Shown here one piece after another: positions 16,201 to 23,113 of a DNA stretch of 23,113 nucleotides. How positions within the stretch are numbered: position 1 is the first letter of the stretch; each line of letters opens with the position of its first letter. The notes beneath the pieces are model-generated. The model ran no database searches, had not been told where the DNA came from, and saw only the letters and a program-made list of their open reading frames with translations. The translations under genes and the position numbers were made by a program. The stretch is taken from positions 1 to 23,113 of IMG/VR virus record IMGVR_UViG_3300035670_001287; one strand, given 5' to 3'. Origin of the DNA: a virus.

Positions 16201-19200
16201 TTTGTAGCATCTACAGCATGATCATAAACAGTAAGTTCAAGATACTTGATGTTTGGATTGAGATCATCTGCTACATAACGACCACTCTGAATAGTTGCTT
16301 GAATACCAGATGTAAAGCGAGCAAAAGCACGATACTCAATACCTTGACCTGTTAGATCCTTCTTGTATGGATCGTATGCGGCATCTTCATTAAGATTATT
16401 TGTCGCAAACTGTGCTGCTGTATAACCAATGTATTCACCAGCTTGAACTGGGTTTTCAAATCTCGCACCATATACCGAACCAGTAACTGGTTTGAGAAGA
16501 ACTTTCTGTGGGATTAACTTACGAGTATCGTCAGTTCTTGTCTTAAGGACAAATCCGTTGATAGGATCTCTTGCGTTCTCAAGATACTTAGGAATGACAT
16601 AACGGATCTTGTATGTTCTGTCATCTGCTTCTCTTGTATCTTCAAGACGCTCATACCACATATCAGTGGTTCTTGGTCTATCAGAATAATCTGACTGATG
16701 TAATCTCCAGAAAATATTTTCTTCCTGAACTGAAGTTGGTTGAGCAGTTACTTGATCCTTACACTGAATATACCACTTACCAGTAGTTGATACAGCATCA
16801 GTAAATGCTGGATCAAACTTCATTGGCGATCTACGCTTGTTCGCAAACACATCAAAGACAAGTCCTACTTGACCAGAAGCAAATGTAATTGGATTTACAT
16901 TGTTAATCGCATCAGCATGTGTCTTGTGAATGGTAAATACTTTGTCATTTTGATAACGAGCAAAGAATTCAATCTGAGGATTAATTCTTCCTACGTTTGC
17001 GTTCTGTGGATTTGTAACCGCAACGGTAGCATCGTTAGAATAGGTTGATGCTACAAGAGGTAACTGTCCACCCTCAACTGCTCTAAAGAATACTCTATGT
17101 GGAGTTGTTGAAGCAGATGGAACGTCAAAGATGTGTGATACGTCAGTCTCAATACCAGCATTAACACTGTTGGTTAGATTACACTCATAGCTATGTAAAG
17201 TATACTTATCATCAAGAACAAATTGATAGAGGTCAATTTCTACGTTAGGATCAATGCTTGATGTTTCCGACGCATAGATGTAGATACCAGCAGCAGCATT
17301 CTCCTTAGAAGTTGCCAACATCAACTTAGTTTGATCACTTCCATTGAAGAAAGTTGTTGTGCTGTAATCTTCTGGTTGAGTTCTTCTACCAGGAGCAATC
17401 ACATAATAGGTTCTATTTGGTTCAAATCCCTTTGGAAGTCTGATGAGACGCTTATCAACTTCAACATACTTACCAGTGTCAACATCAAAACGAGGACGTG
17501 GAACAAGTCTTACAGGAGTTCCAGTTTCAAAGTTGTGAGCATTGGTAGAACCATAACCAGTTGTATCAATTGTAAAGACAGTCGCTCTTGAAGAAAGAAG
17601 TGCTGTATTTACAGTCTGTTCTTGACGAGCAACTGTTCCAAGACCGCTGTTGATGATTGTAGTGATGTTTCCAACCAAAGTTTCAATTGCGTTGGCAACA
17701 CCAGCACATTCTCTTTGTGTTGGAGCAGAAGGTGTGTATGCCTGAGTGTCTTGAATGACATCTGGATTAGATGCTTCTGGTCCTACTGTAACTGTTCTTG
17801 GAAGAATGTTTGCCCACTGACCTTTTTCAAATGTGAAGTATAGTTTGGTTGTGGTGCTGTTCTGTAGAGCATTTACTGTATTGCCAGTAGTAAGTCTTGC
17901 GTTGGCAACACCCAATTCAATTTGAGTATTGCTTACAATTCTCTTAACAAATGTATCTTTAGGAATATTGCTGTAAATAGCAACAGCATTGGATTGTAGC
18001 AATCCATTGACATATGGAGTTGGAGATGTAGCATACTCAACAACTCTCATACCAATGACAATACCACGAGTATCAGCAACATTCACGATTGCTGAACCAG
18101 ATGTTGTTACACAGTTGACAGCAAGAACATCAAAATTACGCATCGCAGCAGTTGCGAGCTGACCAACATAGTTCCAAGCATCAATTGTTTCTGGTTTTTC
18201 TCCATCAATATAAGTTAGATTGTTTCCAACATAGTATGCTTCACCTGCTTGAATGCTATTGATGTTACCACCAAGTCTAAGATCATTAACAAGAGCATCA
18301 ACAATATAAGATACGTCACGATAGCACTTAGACTGTGTAGCATTAACAATGAAGTCACCAGGATTTACTGTTGGTAGACCAGCAAGGGATCCTGTGCTGA
18401 TCGCATCAGTGACAATATCAAATAGGTTTTCAATAGATGAACGAACGTTGGCACAATCCCACTCACCGTTGCTTAGAGGTGGAAGAGAATTGAGATTGCC
18501 AGCATAAAGACTATCAACAACAATGCTGATCAGAACATCAATCGTTGCTAAAACATCAGAGCAATTACCAAGGGCATAAGTTGTTGGTTGTACTGGAGCG
18601 GTTCTGGTGATACCAGTTAAATTGCCAACACCACCATCATTACCAATTGCTTGAATGATAATACCAAACAGAGTATCAGTAGCAGCAATCGCAGATCCAC
18701 ACTTAGGTAGAAGTTCATCAGCATCCCAGTCATGAGTTTGGGTGAAATCAAATACCTGAGTTTCGTTATTTCCTGCTGTTGGTGTTACAGCAACATTGTT
18801 GATAACATCAATGGTTACTTTCTTTGCTTCTAAGAATACCTTAGCAGCTTCATCGCGCTCAGCATCAATAAATGTCTGAACTGGTTGACCATTGAATACG
18901 TTTGTTACATAAACAAGAGCAGCATCATAGGTCTTAGAGTTTCCACCAAACTTAATATCATATGCGATTTGATCTAATACATCATAAACATCGTCAAGGC
19001 AATCTTGCTCTGTGTTGCCAGTTTGTGGAACATATGAAGGATATGCCAACTTCATACGCTGATATGCTTCTTTCGCAATAAACTTCTTGTTGTCCATAAT
19101 GGTCAAGAAGACATTGCTATGAATGTCAGAGAATACTACTGGTTCTTCAGTATTATCCAGTGTGATTGTTAGATCTCTATCATAGTACTGATTATTTACA

Positions 19201-22200
19201 GCACGGTTCATAAGATCCTGTGCTCTTCTAAATGCTGTAATGGAAGGTCCAGTTTCTCCAGCAACACCGTTTGTAAGCAGAGTTGTTGCGTTGGTGAAAT
19301 ATTCCTTCGTTGCTGCGATAGTATACTCGTTGCCACCAAACCAAAGGTCTTGAGCAACAGCATCAACAATGTGACCGATATCTCTACGGCACTTGGTTTC
19401 ACCAGTCAAGAATGTTCCAGCATTCTCAGCAGGAAGAGAGTTTAGGTTACCAGCAGTTACAGCAGCAGTGACAATACCAGCAAGAGTTGTGATTGCTGAC
19501 TGAACGTTAGCACATGAAGTTGGATCTACATTACTGCCAGTCGCAGGATCAGCAGTGATTGTGAGATCCTTGTAGTATAGTTGATTGGTGATTGCTCTAC
19601 GCATAAACTCAGCAGCTTCATTGAATGCTGTGTTGCTCTGAGCAGTTTCTCCAACTAAACCGTTGCTGATTGGAGTTGTAGCATTCGTGAAATACTGCTG
19701 AATGAAAGTTCTGGTGTGCTTGTTACCGCCAGTGAATACGTCAACTGAAATCGCATCAATGAAGTATCCAATGTCACGAGCACACTTCTTCATGCCAGCA
19801 GGAGCAGATCCTTTGTTGATCTCCAGTGGAAGTGAATTTAGATTGCCATCATTGATAATTGTTGTGATGATACCACTCAAGGTGTCAATTGCTGAACGAA
19901 CGTTAGCACAAGATGTTGGATCCGTATTGCTTCCAGTAGCAGGATCAGCAGTAATTGTGAGATCCTTAACTGTAAGTTGGTTGGTAATAGCAGACTTCAT
20001 CAAAGTCTTTGCTTGGTTGAAAGCATAGATGCTTTCAGTGACTTCACCAACTAAACCGTTGCTGATTGGTGTTGTAGCATTTGTAAAGTATTCAGCAGCA
20101 AATCTGTATGAATACTCGTTACCACGAATGAAGAGGTCAAGCGAAACAGCATCAACAAAGTATCCAAGATCTCTCTTACACTTTGTCTCAGTTGAAGCAA
20201 CACCAGGATATTGTGTGACCATGTTGGTCCAAGCAGTGTTGACAATCTCTGTCTTATTCTGCTGAATTAGACGATAGCTATCATAGAAACGAGAATCGGC
20301 AGTTGTCTGAGCATCACCAGGGAAGTAGAAGTCTGGATAATCAACAGCAATCTTCGCAAGTGCTCTATCAGCAATCTCTTTGCTGTTACGACGAATGAGA
20401 CGGAACGCATCAGCAAAACGTGATTGTGCGTTGCTCTGAGTATCACCAGGAATGTAGAAGTCTGGATGATAAACAGCAATCTCAGCAAGTGCTGCGTCAA
20501 GAATGAACTCTCTGTTGTCAATAATTCTATTGCGAGCATCCTTGTAGCGACCAGCAGGATCTTGCTTATTCGCAGCATCAACAGTTACACCTTCACTGTT
20601 CAATCCAAGTGCTGCTGAACCAGTGCTACCAGCAATTACACCATAAGGAGCTAGAATACTGGTTGGATCTGGATCATAAATGTCTGCCTTTACAGTGAGT
20701 AGGTTAGCAACTGCTTTCTTACATAGATCTCTTGCTCTATTGAAAGCAAATACAGCATAGTTCTCTTCGCCCACCAGACCGTTCTGTAATGGCGTTCCAT
20801 CGCCATTGAAGTAGAACTTGGTAGCTTCAATCGTATTGAGGTTTCCACCGTCTCTGAGGTCTTCTGCGATGGCATCAACGATGAAACCAATGTCACGCTT
20901 ACACTTACCATCAGCAACACCTTGGATATTGCCAATACCAAATGTATCAACCATCTGCTGGAATGCCGTATCAACAATCTCTTGACGATTGTTGAGAATT
21001 AGATTACGAGCATCAAAGTAACGACCAGCAGCAGGATTGAGACCAGGATTAACATAAGGAATGTTCTGAAGTCTTGGATACTTTTCAAGAATATATCCAA
21101 AAACTTCCTCTTGGATCATTGTGCGATTGCTTTCAATCAGATTGGCAGCATCAGCATAGACACTATTGATTGAAATACCGGTTGGATTGAGAATAGATCC
21201 TTTCGCAATATACTTTAGAAATCCAGTTGGTTCTAATTCAACATTAAAGATTTCTCCAGTTCCTGGTGCTGGATCAAGTTTTACATATAGTTTGTCACTT
21301 GATTTCGCACCAAGTCTGTAACCATCAATTGTAGCAGCAGGTCTATCAGCAGGAGTAATGATGTCATCACTTCCCAAGAATAGTTTTGTATAGTTGTTAG
21401 GGTTCTGAATAGTTCCCTGAATGTCAACAGTATAATACGCGATCTTCTCAATATTTTCAGATCCTTCAACTGCTCTCTTTGGTGGAATAATATCAGTAAT
21501 ATATCCACCTTTGTCTTGGTTGAAAGCAAATCCTTTGAAACCAATTGCGTGAAGAGATGTATTACCAAAGTTTGAGTTGGAGTTGGTGATGGACATGTCT
21601 CCACCACTTTCCATTAGGAAGTGATCAGCAAAACCAACCGCGAAGATAGAAACGTTCTGAATGAATGCGTCTTCTGAAGCACGAACGTGGAAGTTTCTCC
21701 ACTCATCTTTCCAGTAACTGTCGCCCTTTGCGTGATAAGGAACCGTAGCAAATGCGTCAGTCAGTGATGCCTGGTTCCAAGTGTTTGAATACTCGTCGTA
21801 ACGGATGAATGCTCTATCGTCTTTCTGTAGAGAAACACCAGTGTACTGGGCAATAACCATGGATCTAAATCCAGTGGCTTTTAGACCATTTGCCCAGATA
21901 CCGCAGATACCCCAGGTAGAACGAATTGAAACGTTGAAGACGTATGGAGAAGCAGATTCTACGCTGTCAACTTCAGCAAGAGTTTGTGCGTTCTGTCCAA
22001 GTGCTGGAGTTGTATCTACACTGATTGTTTGTCCAGATACAATATTATTGCCAATTCCTCCCACAACAAATGGAACTTCATAAGTAAACTTACGAGGATC
22101 ATTTTCATCAATCTTTTTGATTGGGAAAAATCCTTCAAGTACATCATCAATATTGGTGTTTGAAATTGAAACAAACTGACCAGCAAAGTATCCGTGATCA

Positions 22201-23102
22201 ACTTTGGTTGTTACTTGAACTTCCGTTGTCGAAGCAGGAATACTTGGGTCTGTTGTCGCATCAACAAGTTTCAAACTTTCAATAACACGACTGTCAGAAA
22301 GAGGTCCAACAATTCTGTTCTCTTGAATACTGAAATCAAACTCACCAGGATCGTCAATTGTTGGTTGATATGCTGAGAATGCCTTAGCAATCTTTCTATA
22401 GAACAGTCCTAGCTCTTCACTATCAGCATATTCAAATACTGTTAGTTTGTGGTGAGAATAGTTAGGAGCAGTAAGTTTGGTGAAGTCAGTTGGATCGTAG
22501 TAAACTTCACCAGTTCCAGCAGCAGAGTTGTAAAGAGGTGATTCTGAAGTTGTCTGACCATCTTTAATCGTAAACTGCCAGAAATAGCAACCACCAGTTA
22601 CATTGAAGATCGCAGAACGCGGAACAGTTACAGAAGCAGGATCTGGAACGTAGAGAGGTCTGATCGTTGTTCTACGAAGATCATAACCAACAAGTGATGA
22701 ACCACGAGGAATGATCGCACCACCTTCAGTGTTGTTAAACTTATAAAGTACGTTGTTTGGATTTGAAATATCAAGAATGCTATTATCAGTCCAAGCATTC
22801 AGAGCTTGATCAAAACCAAATACATCAATGCCAGTAGTATCTACAAGACCAGGACGGTTGTCAATATAGTGAATACCAGGCATCAGCATGATGCTGAACT
22901 GGTCAAAACGGTCATTATCCTTACCAGGAAGATAAGAATATCTTGCGATTTCTAAGAAAGCACGTTGGATACTTTTGAAAGGGGTGATTGGTGAATTACC
23001 TCTGTTCGATAACGCATCTGTTGCGTTAAAATCATCAGGCGAAACATAAAGATACTTACCAGTTTTTGAACTGATAAGGTTATCCAGACGTGTTAATGGC
23101 AT
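10290..23102 (-). CDS. Giant virion structural protein, 4270 aa
   Basis: One uninterrupted frame of 12.8 kb. The N-terminus (MPLTRLDNLISSKTGKYLY, then GNSPITPFKSIQRAF and MLMPGIHYIDNRPG) has the entry pattern of right-handed beta-helix proteins and resembles giant structural proteins I recall from cyanomyoviruses. Residues about 290-325 hold an HGY-type beta module. Residues about 648-1825 are an alpha-helical region built from three interleaved repeat families. Residues about 2730-3300 read like tail fibre, with recurring 'GxGSxxSSV' units (about 2741 and 3175). The last 170 residues (LKQFSVENLG ... GWWLMEV) look like a C-terminal beta knob. It is inferred to be a long distal-tail or fibre component, first in the cluster with three collar fibres. 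The ATG lies 11 bases from the right edge; no Shine-Dalgarno is visible in that space and the frame stays open to the edge, but the N-terminal motif supports this start. Confidence 0.88.
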   Translation of the reverse strand: MPLTRLDNLISSKTGKYLYVSPDDFNATDALSNRGNSPITPFKSIQRAFLEIARYSYLPGKDNDRFDQFSIMLMPGIHYIDNRPGLVDTTGIDVFGFDQALNAWTDNSILDISNPNNVLYKFNNTEGGAIIPRGSSLVGYDLRRTTIRPLYVPDPASVTVPRSAIFNVTGGCYFWQFTIKDGQTTSESPLYNSAAGTGEVYYDPTDFTKLTAPNYSHHKLTVFEYADSEELGLFYRKIAKAFSAYQPTIDDPGEFDFSIQENRIVGPLSDSRVIESLKLVDATTDPSIPASTTEVQVTTKVDHGYFAGQFVSISNTNIDDVLEGFFPIKKIDENDPRKFTYEVPFVVGGIGNNIVSGQTISVDTTPALGQNAQTLAEVDSVESASPYVFNVSIRSTWGICGIWANGLKATGFRSMVIAQYTGVSLQKDDRAFIRYDEYSNTWNQASLTDAFATVPYHAKGDSYWKDEWRNFHVRASEDAFIQNVSIFAVGFADHFLMESGGDMSITNSNSNFGNTSLHAIGFKGFAFNQDKGGYITDIIPPKRAVEGSENIEKIAYYTVDIQGTIQNPNNYTKLFLGSDDIITPADRPAATIDGYRLGAKSSDKLYVKLDPAPGTGEIFNVELEPTGFLKYIAKGSILNPTGISINSVYADAANLIESNRTMIQEEVFGYILEKYPRLQNIPYVNPGLNPAAGRYFDARNLILNNRQEIVDTAFQQMVDTFGIGNIQGVADGKCKRDIGFIVDAIAEDLRDGGNLNTIEATKFYFNGDGTPLQNGLVGEENYAVFAFNRARDLCKKAVANLLTVKADIYDPDPTSILAPYGVIAGSTGSAALGLNSEGVTVDAANKQDPAGRYKDARNRIIDNREFILDAALAEIAVYHPDFYIPGDTQSNAQSRFADAFRLIRRNSKEIADRALAKIAVDYPDFYFPGDAQTTADSRFYDSYRLIQQNKTEIVNTAWTNMVTQYPGVASTETKCKRDLGYFVDAVSLDLFIRGNEYSYRFAAEYFTNATTPISNGLVGEVTESIYAFNQAKTLMKSAITNQLTVKDLTITADPATGSNTDPTSCANVRSAIDTLSGIITTIINDGNLNSLPLEINKGSAPAGMKKCARDIGYFIDAISVDVFTGGNKHTRTFIQQYFTNATTPISNGLVGETAQSNTAFNEAAEFMRRAITNQLYYKDLTITADPATGSNVDPTSCANVQSAITTLAGIVTAAVTAGNLNSLPAENAGTFLTGETKCRRDIGHIVDAVAQDLWFGGNEYTIAATKEYFTNATTLLTNGVAGETGPSITAFRRAQDLMNRAVNNQYYDRDLTITLDNTEEPVVFSDIHSNVFLTIMDNKKFIAKEAYQRMKLAYPSYVPQTGNTEQDCLDDVYDVLDQIAYDIKFGGNSKTYDAALVYVTNVFNGQPVQTFIDAERDEAAKVFLEAKKVTIDVINNVAVTPTAGNNETQVFDFTQTHDWDADELLPKCGSAIAATDTLFGIIIQAIGNDGGVGNLTGITRTAPVQPTTYALGNCSDVLATIDVLISIVVDSLYAGNLNSLPPLSNGEWDCANVRSSIENLFDIVTDAISTGSLAGLPTVNPGDFIVNATQSKCYRDVSYIVDALVNDLRLGGNINSIQAGEAYYVGNNLTYIDGEKPETIDAWNYVGQLATAAMRNFDVLAVNCVTTSGSAIVNVADTRGIVIGMRVVEYATSPTPYVNGLLQSNAVAIYSNIPKDTFVKRIVSNTQIELGVANARLTTGNTVNALQNSTTTKLYFTFEKGQWANILPRTVTVGPEASNPDVIQDTQAYTPSAPTQRECAGVANAIETLVGNITTIINSGLGTVARQEQTVNTALLSSRATVFTIDTTGYGSTNAHNFETGTPVRLVPRPRFDVDTGKYVEVDKRLIRLPKGFEPNRTYYVIAPGRRTQPEDYSTTTFFNGSDQTKLMLATSKENAAAGIYIYASETSSIDPNVEIDLYQFVLDDKYTLHSYECNLTNSVNAGIETDVSHIFDVPSASTTPHRVFFRAVEGGQLPLVASTYSNDATVAVTNPQNANVGRINPQIEFFARYQNDKVFTIHKTHADAINNVNPITFASGQVGLVFDVFANKRRSPMKFDPAFTDAVSTTGKWYIQCKDQVTAQPTSVQEENIFWRLHQSDYSDRPRTTDMWYERLEDTREADDRTYKIRYVIPKYLENARDPINGFVLKTRTDDTRKLIPQKVLLKPVTGSVYGARFENPVQAGEYIGYTAAQFATNNLNEDAAYDPYKKDLTGQGIEYRAFARFTSGIQATIQSGRYVADDLNPNIKYLELTVYDHAVDATNFPGLRNEIFTTVKITAPQGGEFVTNKTQSITANQVSFSGYSSGLANIHAYYSVGGDHYLIIKNVRGGKLEYSEYDNVRFTQGSVFADMLEDQDMGKSLPLKTLIRKGYPEYYWRQNGANVYTITPGDRIQDDAGVEYYVESVADAGIIEDTFYIFASETLQRRIAGQQDGIYYLTALRGNISPFPTGAGVINNFKNFKFSQPVSRLYPLNYRNDPLWFQKNGTTNEEKNYYAALIDPPQAFSAADNYTHGLVTVNDYKNSVTRELVEDLITQSAFIENEYSGANAIQAQDGNATSGSEDRLIPIAGNSSVLSDQRYYVELRRPSIARAGNHTFEYLGFGPGNYSTGLPARQEVVLTPDQDFYAQSKKQDAGIVFYTGINSQGDLYIGNRRINAITGEETFIDAAVLADDGDENDVIGGLVTTFDTPVTFNQNITIVGGDGSLVSSVEAPLVIAVQDEDLTQQRDVLIIRSNVSSVDPVTQLEQDEGLDRTAFRPPTNGDIRISKNRVQAAVFGFNARGNGQAYMFQTHTSAGIASNITPNQTALIAQGGTRISSAQFITYGGVTPRPGDVLIKGLEVGKTGSFGWILANYYQQIPNNSIFTITFDGSNVVKLTFKSADTGVNISNQDIGITSGSQIRVNNFYYDPRLNLTWVVYSPPGDAFSPTNNYVHFQVIDQIPQAVENWADIIAGTAVGATPPSIEFSNASWKEIGVIGAEALRTETENIGNYKLGINTIARAPHTAHTNAFVDPATTDPRANLDVVGKGYISGKTLSTAPNNFLANANPTNRTFNAISDAFVVGGDSLAPTNYSTLRVDTRTVAITEAGRGNNLGRIGINTDETVTAKQLNRALVVVGDARFTEDVRFERDIEVHGNGSILSSVAEIRTNVALGTFNLVTDSTFTGTLNIGNKVENIFIGDTTEEDQFIVIGSDSLHSNISLGVTPDARPSDGALTISKVEIGGAYLNNESQSFTRIKTKSFKVDGDFQLGARRTISDTVRLSTTAGTVSFFSDSGSASTIDFALNASEINIAGQGGTTTINNQLEVIASAKFNGDVLICGGVASFSFVGSRGQLGSTISAHQDGIINETTFNKNIDIVNVLVKSNTDEGYNEVDTAGSGAWGGLTFQAPVLNIGGTPVVEPQSLPALTGDLYYLPLLNAPLKQNGEPYFVENDYIIINSAVSASGHPEILQVVELVRTNVAPYYIKVRRRPLGTFTAVLTNHPDRTPIYKVNVQFDSTWTEQSLDNTGPTDNVYLAEFGGSLTNNDYVIVDRTDTNNDGVFDQGEVIKVVTPLEQQVQKFRISSDCSSEENDVFVVNSVTGEVLIGNPNVPGSQLTLNSTLKLDGGCGTLSKIQFTATATAGSTVLSGVTVTSVGKTINDLRLGDYLHNITNQSPLEFDKDTKISGINTATSEIYLNSPALGSSTISATFEARRNEKFEITNGEGVTTFQVDTCTGTTHIGSQYGRIEIEYAFSGNNTTNTTTSSIVTAFDSGNITRAYGYWYDPQIAAEGGPDTTIRATATGSSNQVQVPVQSLGVGTGRFDVDDLVFIGTPTAASTGVGRFIIGKVIQVITDVTNPTIVVAAPGDGIDTSASFIPGDSVFATGNVVRRVIKHKEFANIIDVEMRTRVITGSSSQYCSIILDKGYIVQQKLDYQGWIALANDSGAQIWASVEGRLQGVVHETSMNEQRTDGAIPYRSGKLEIASDVKLIGGNFEIYDSVNQTRLFGFVNDDGHADHQGLLVWDAGVVARGDFFLFSGQDPENVITDPYSYVPSFSADNLGNVTARKTLTVTGIPSAAPSTSLKQFSVENLGTNGSKEFAVKQDNSIDSFGLENFYTSSGARHTRYISAASAEEDLTLIPNIMYMVNVQASQTLVLTLPSAPVTGDVVRIVEVGGNLNYNTSLVLRTAESSGVRIQGDNTGTLLGGRLTPYPSGELVVQTPNAAFGLIYLGGTDSNGQVGIPTAVQGWWLMEV
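10294..10299 (-). promoter_or_regulatory. Shine-Dalgarno GGAGGT for the 417-aa collar gene
   Basis: GGAGGT on the minus strand, 7 bases before the ATG at 10286-10284, within the last codons of the giant gene. It is the best ribosome binding site in the window and suggests the 417-aa collar protein is initiated efficiently in its own right. Confidence 0.8.
17640..19910 (-). repeat. Dispersed cysteine-led 'CANV..AI.TL..I' repeats (type C) in the giant protein
   Basis: Six copies of a short helical motif starting with Cys at residues 1065, 1197, 1468, 1514, 1550 and 1799. The pattern is C-A-N-V-x-S-A-I-x-T-L-x-G-I followed in most copies by a GNLNSLP-like turn. Examples are SCANVRSAIDTLSGI, NCSDVLATIDVLISI and ECAGVANAIETLVGN. 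The first two lie inside the 132-aa type A units; the next three are close together (46 and 36 residues apart). Confidence 0.8.
18324..20903 (-). repeat. Cysteine-led 'C+RDIGYxVDA' repeats (type A) in the giant protein
   Basis: Six copies start with Cys at residues 734, 975, 1107, 1238, 1368 and 1593. Typical text is CKRDIGFIVDAIAEDL, CARDIGYFIDAISVDV and CYRDVSYIVDALVNDL, followed by a GGN turn, a YFTNATTPISNGLVGE-like stretch and a helix (AFxxAxxLMxxAITNQL). Copies two to five are spaced 132, 131 and 130 residues apart, so 20180-19002 is a true tandem block. Copy five (CLDDVYDVLDQI) is divergent. DNA of copies two and three still shares stretches of about 20 identical bases. Confidence 0.85.
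20163..20549 (-). repeat. Triplet of 43-aa helical repeats (type B) in the giant protein
   Basis: Three tandem units begin at the Arg codons 20549, 20420 and 20291, exactly 129 bases (43 aa) apart: RYKDARNRIIDN, RFADAFRLIRRN and RFYDSYRLIQQN. The first two are joined to the next unit by YHPDFYIPGD- or YPDFYFPGD-like links. Two related units lie upstream at about 21161 (VYADAANLIESN) and 21023 (RYFDARNLILNN). A weak sixth may be near 19130 (IHSNVFLTIMDN). Confidence 0.85.
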
Positions 23103-23113
23103 GATTAATACTG

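Noticed and set aside
17640-21165. CRISPR array or DNA-level tandem repeat
   Set aside because: The repetition is at protein level with long period and diverged DNA; there are no short identical repeats with unique spacers.

Overview
The window looks like part of a T4-like tailed-phage genome, most probably a cyanomyovirus of marine Synechococcus or Prochlorococcus. This rests on protein character: a giant structural protein whose N-terminus (MPLTRLDNLISSKTGKYLY) resembles those I recall from cyanomyoviruses, three tail-collar fibre proteins, a 2-oxoglutarate/Fe(II) oxygenase and a tail-assembly-chaperone domain. Host and phage identity cannot be fixed from the window alone. Every supported gene is on the minus strand, so transcription runs from high to low coordinates. 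No tRNA, CRISPR, insertion sequence or stretch of 300 bases without a gene was found.

The right and centre (23102 down to 1775) form a tightly packed eight-gene cluster. In transcription order it holds a 4270-residue virion protein, a 417-aa collar fibre, a 436-aa collar fibre with a cysteine-rich insert, a 1280-aa collar fibre with a very glycine-rich core and a C-terminal adhesin-like part, a 2OG-Fe(II) oxygenase, a protein with a tail-assembly-chaperone domain, and two small unrecognised proteins (134 and 75 aa). The first seven genes are separated by at most 3 bases or overlap by 1 to 4 bases; a 31-base gap precedes the last. The cluster reads as a distal-tail or host-recognition module made late in infection, with an enzyme and a chaperone that may act on the fibres.

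The left end (1753 down to 1) differs. A strong host-type sigma-70 promoter (TTGACA, 17-base spacer, TATTCT) drives a 325-aa protein with a ParB-like N-terminal motif, which ends at a textbook intrinsic terminator. Beyond it is the N-terminal part of an SF2 DEAH-box helicase that runs off the left edge. This part is visibly richer in G+C than the small genes just upstream. It probably belongs to the early or DNA-metabolism part of the genome, so the structural/early boundary lies near position 1760.

The most unusual content is in the proteins. The giant protein carries three interleaved repeat families, two with conserved cysteines. One collar fibre has 11 cysteines within 110 residues. All three collar fibres carry two HxH motifs each, and the 1280-aa fibre has a long polyglycine-type core.
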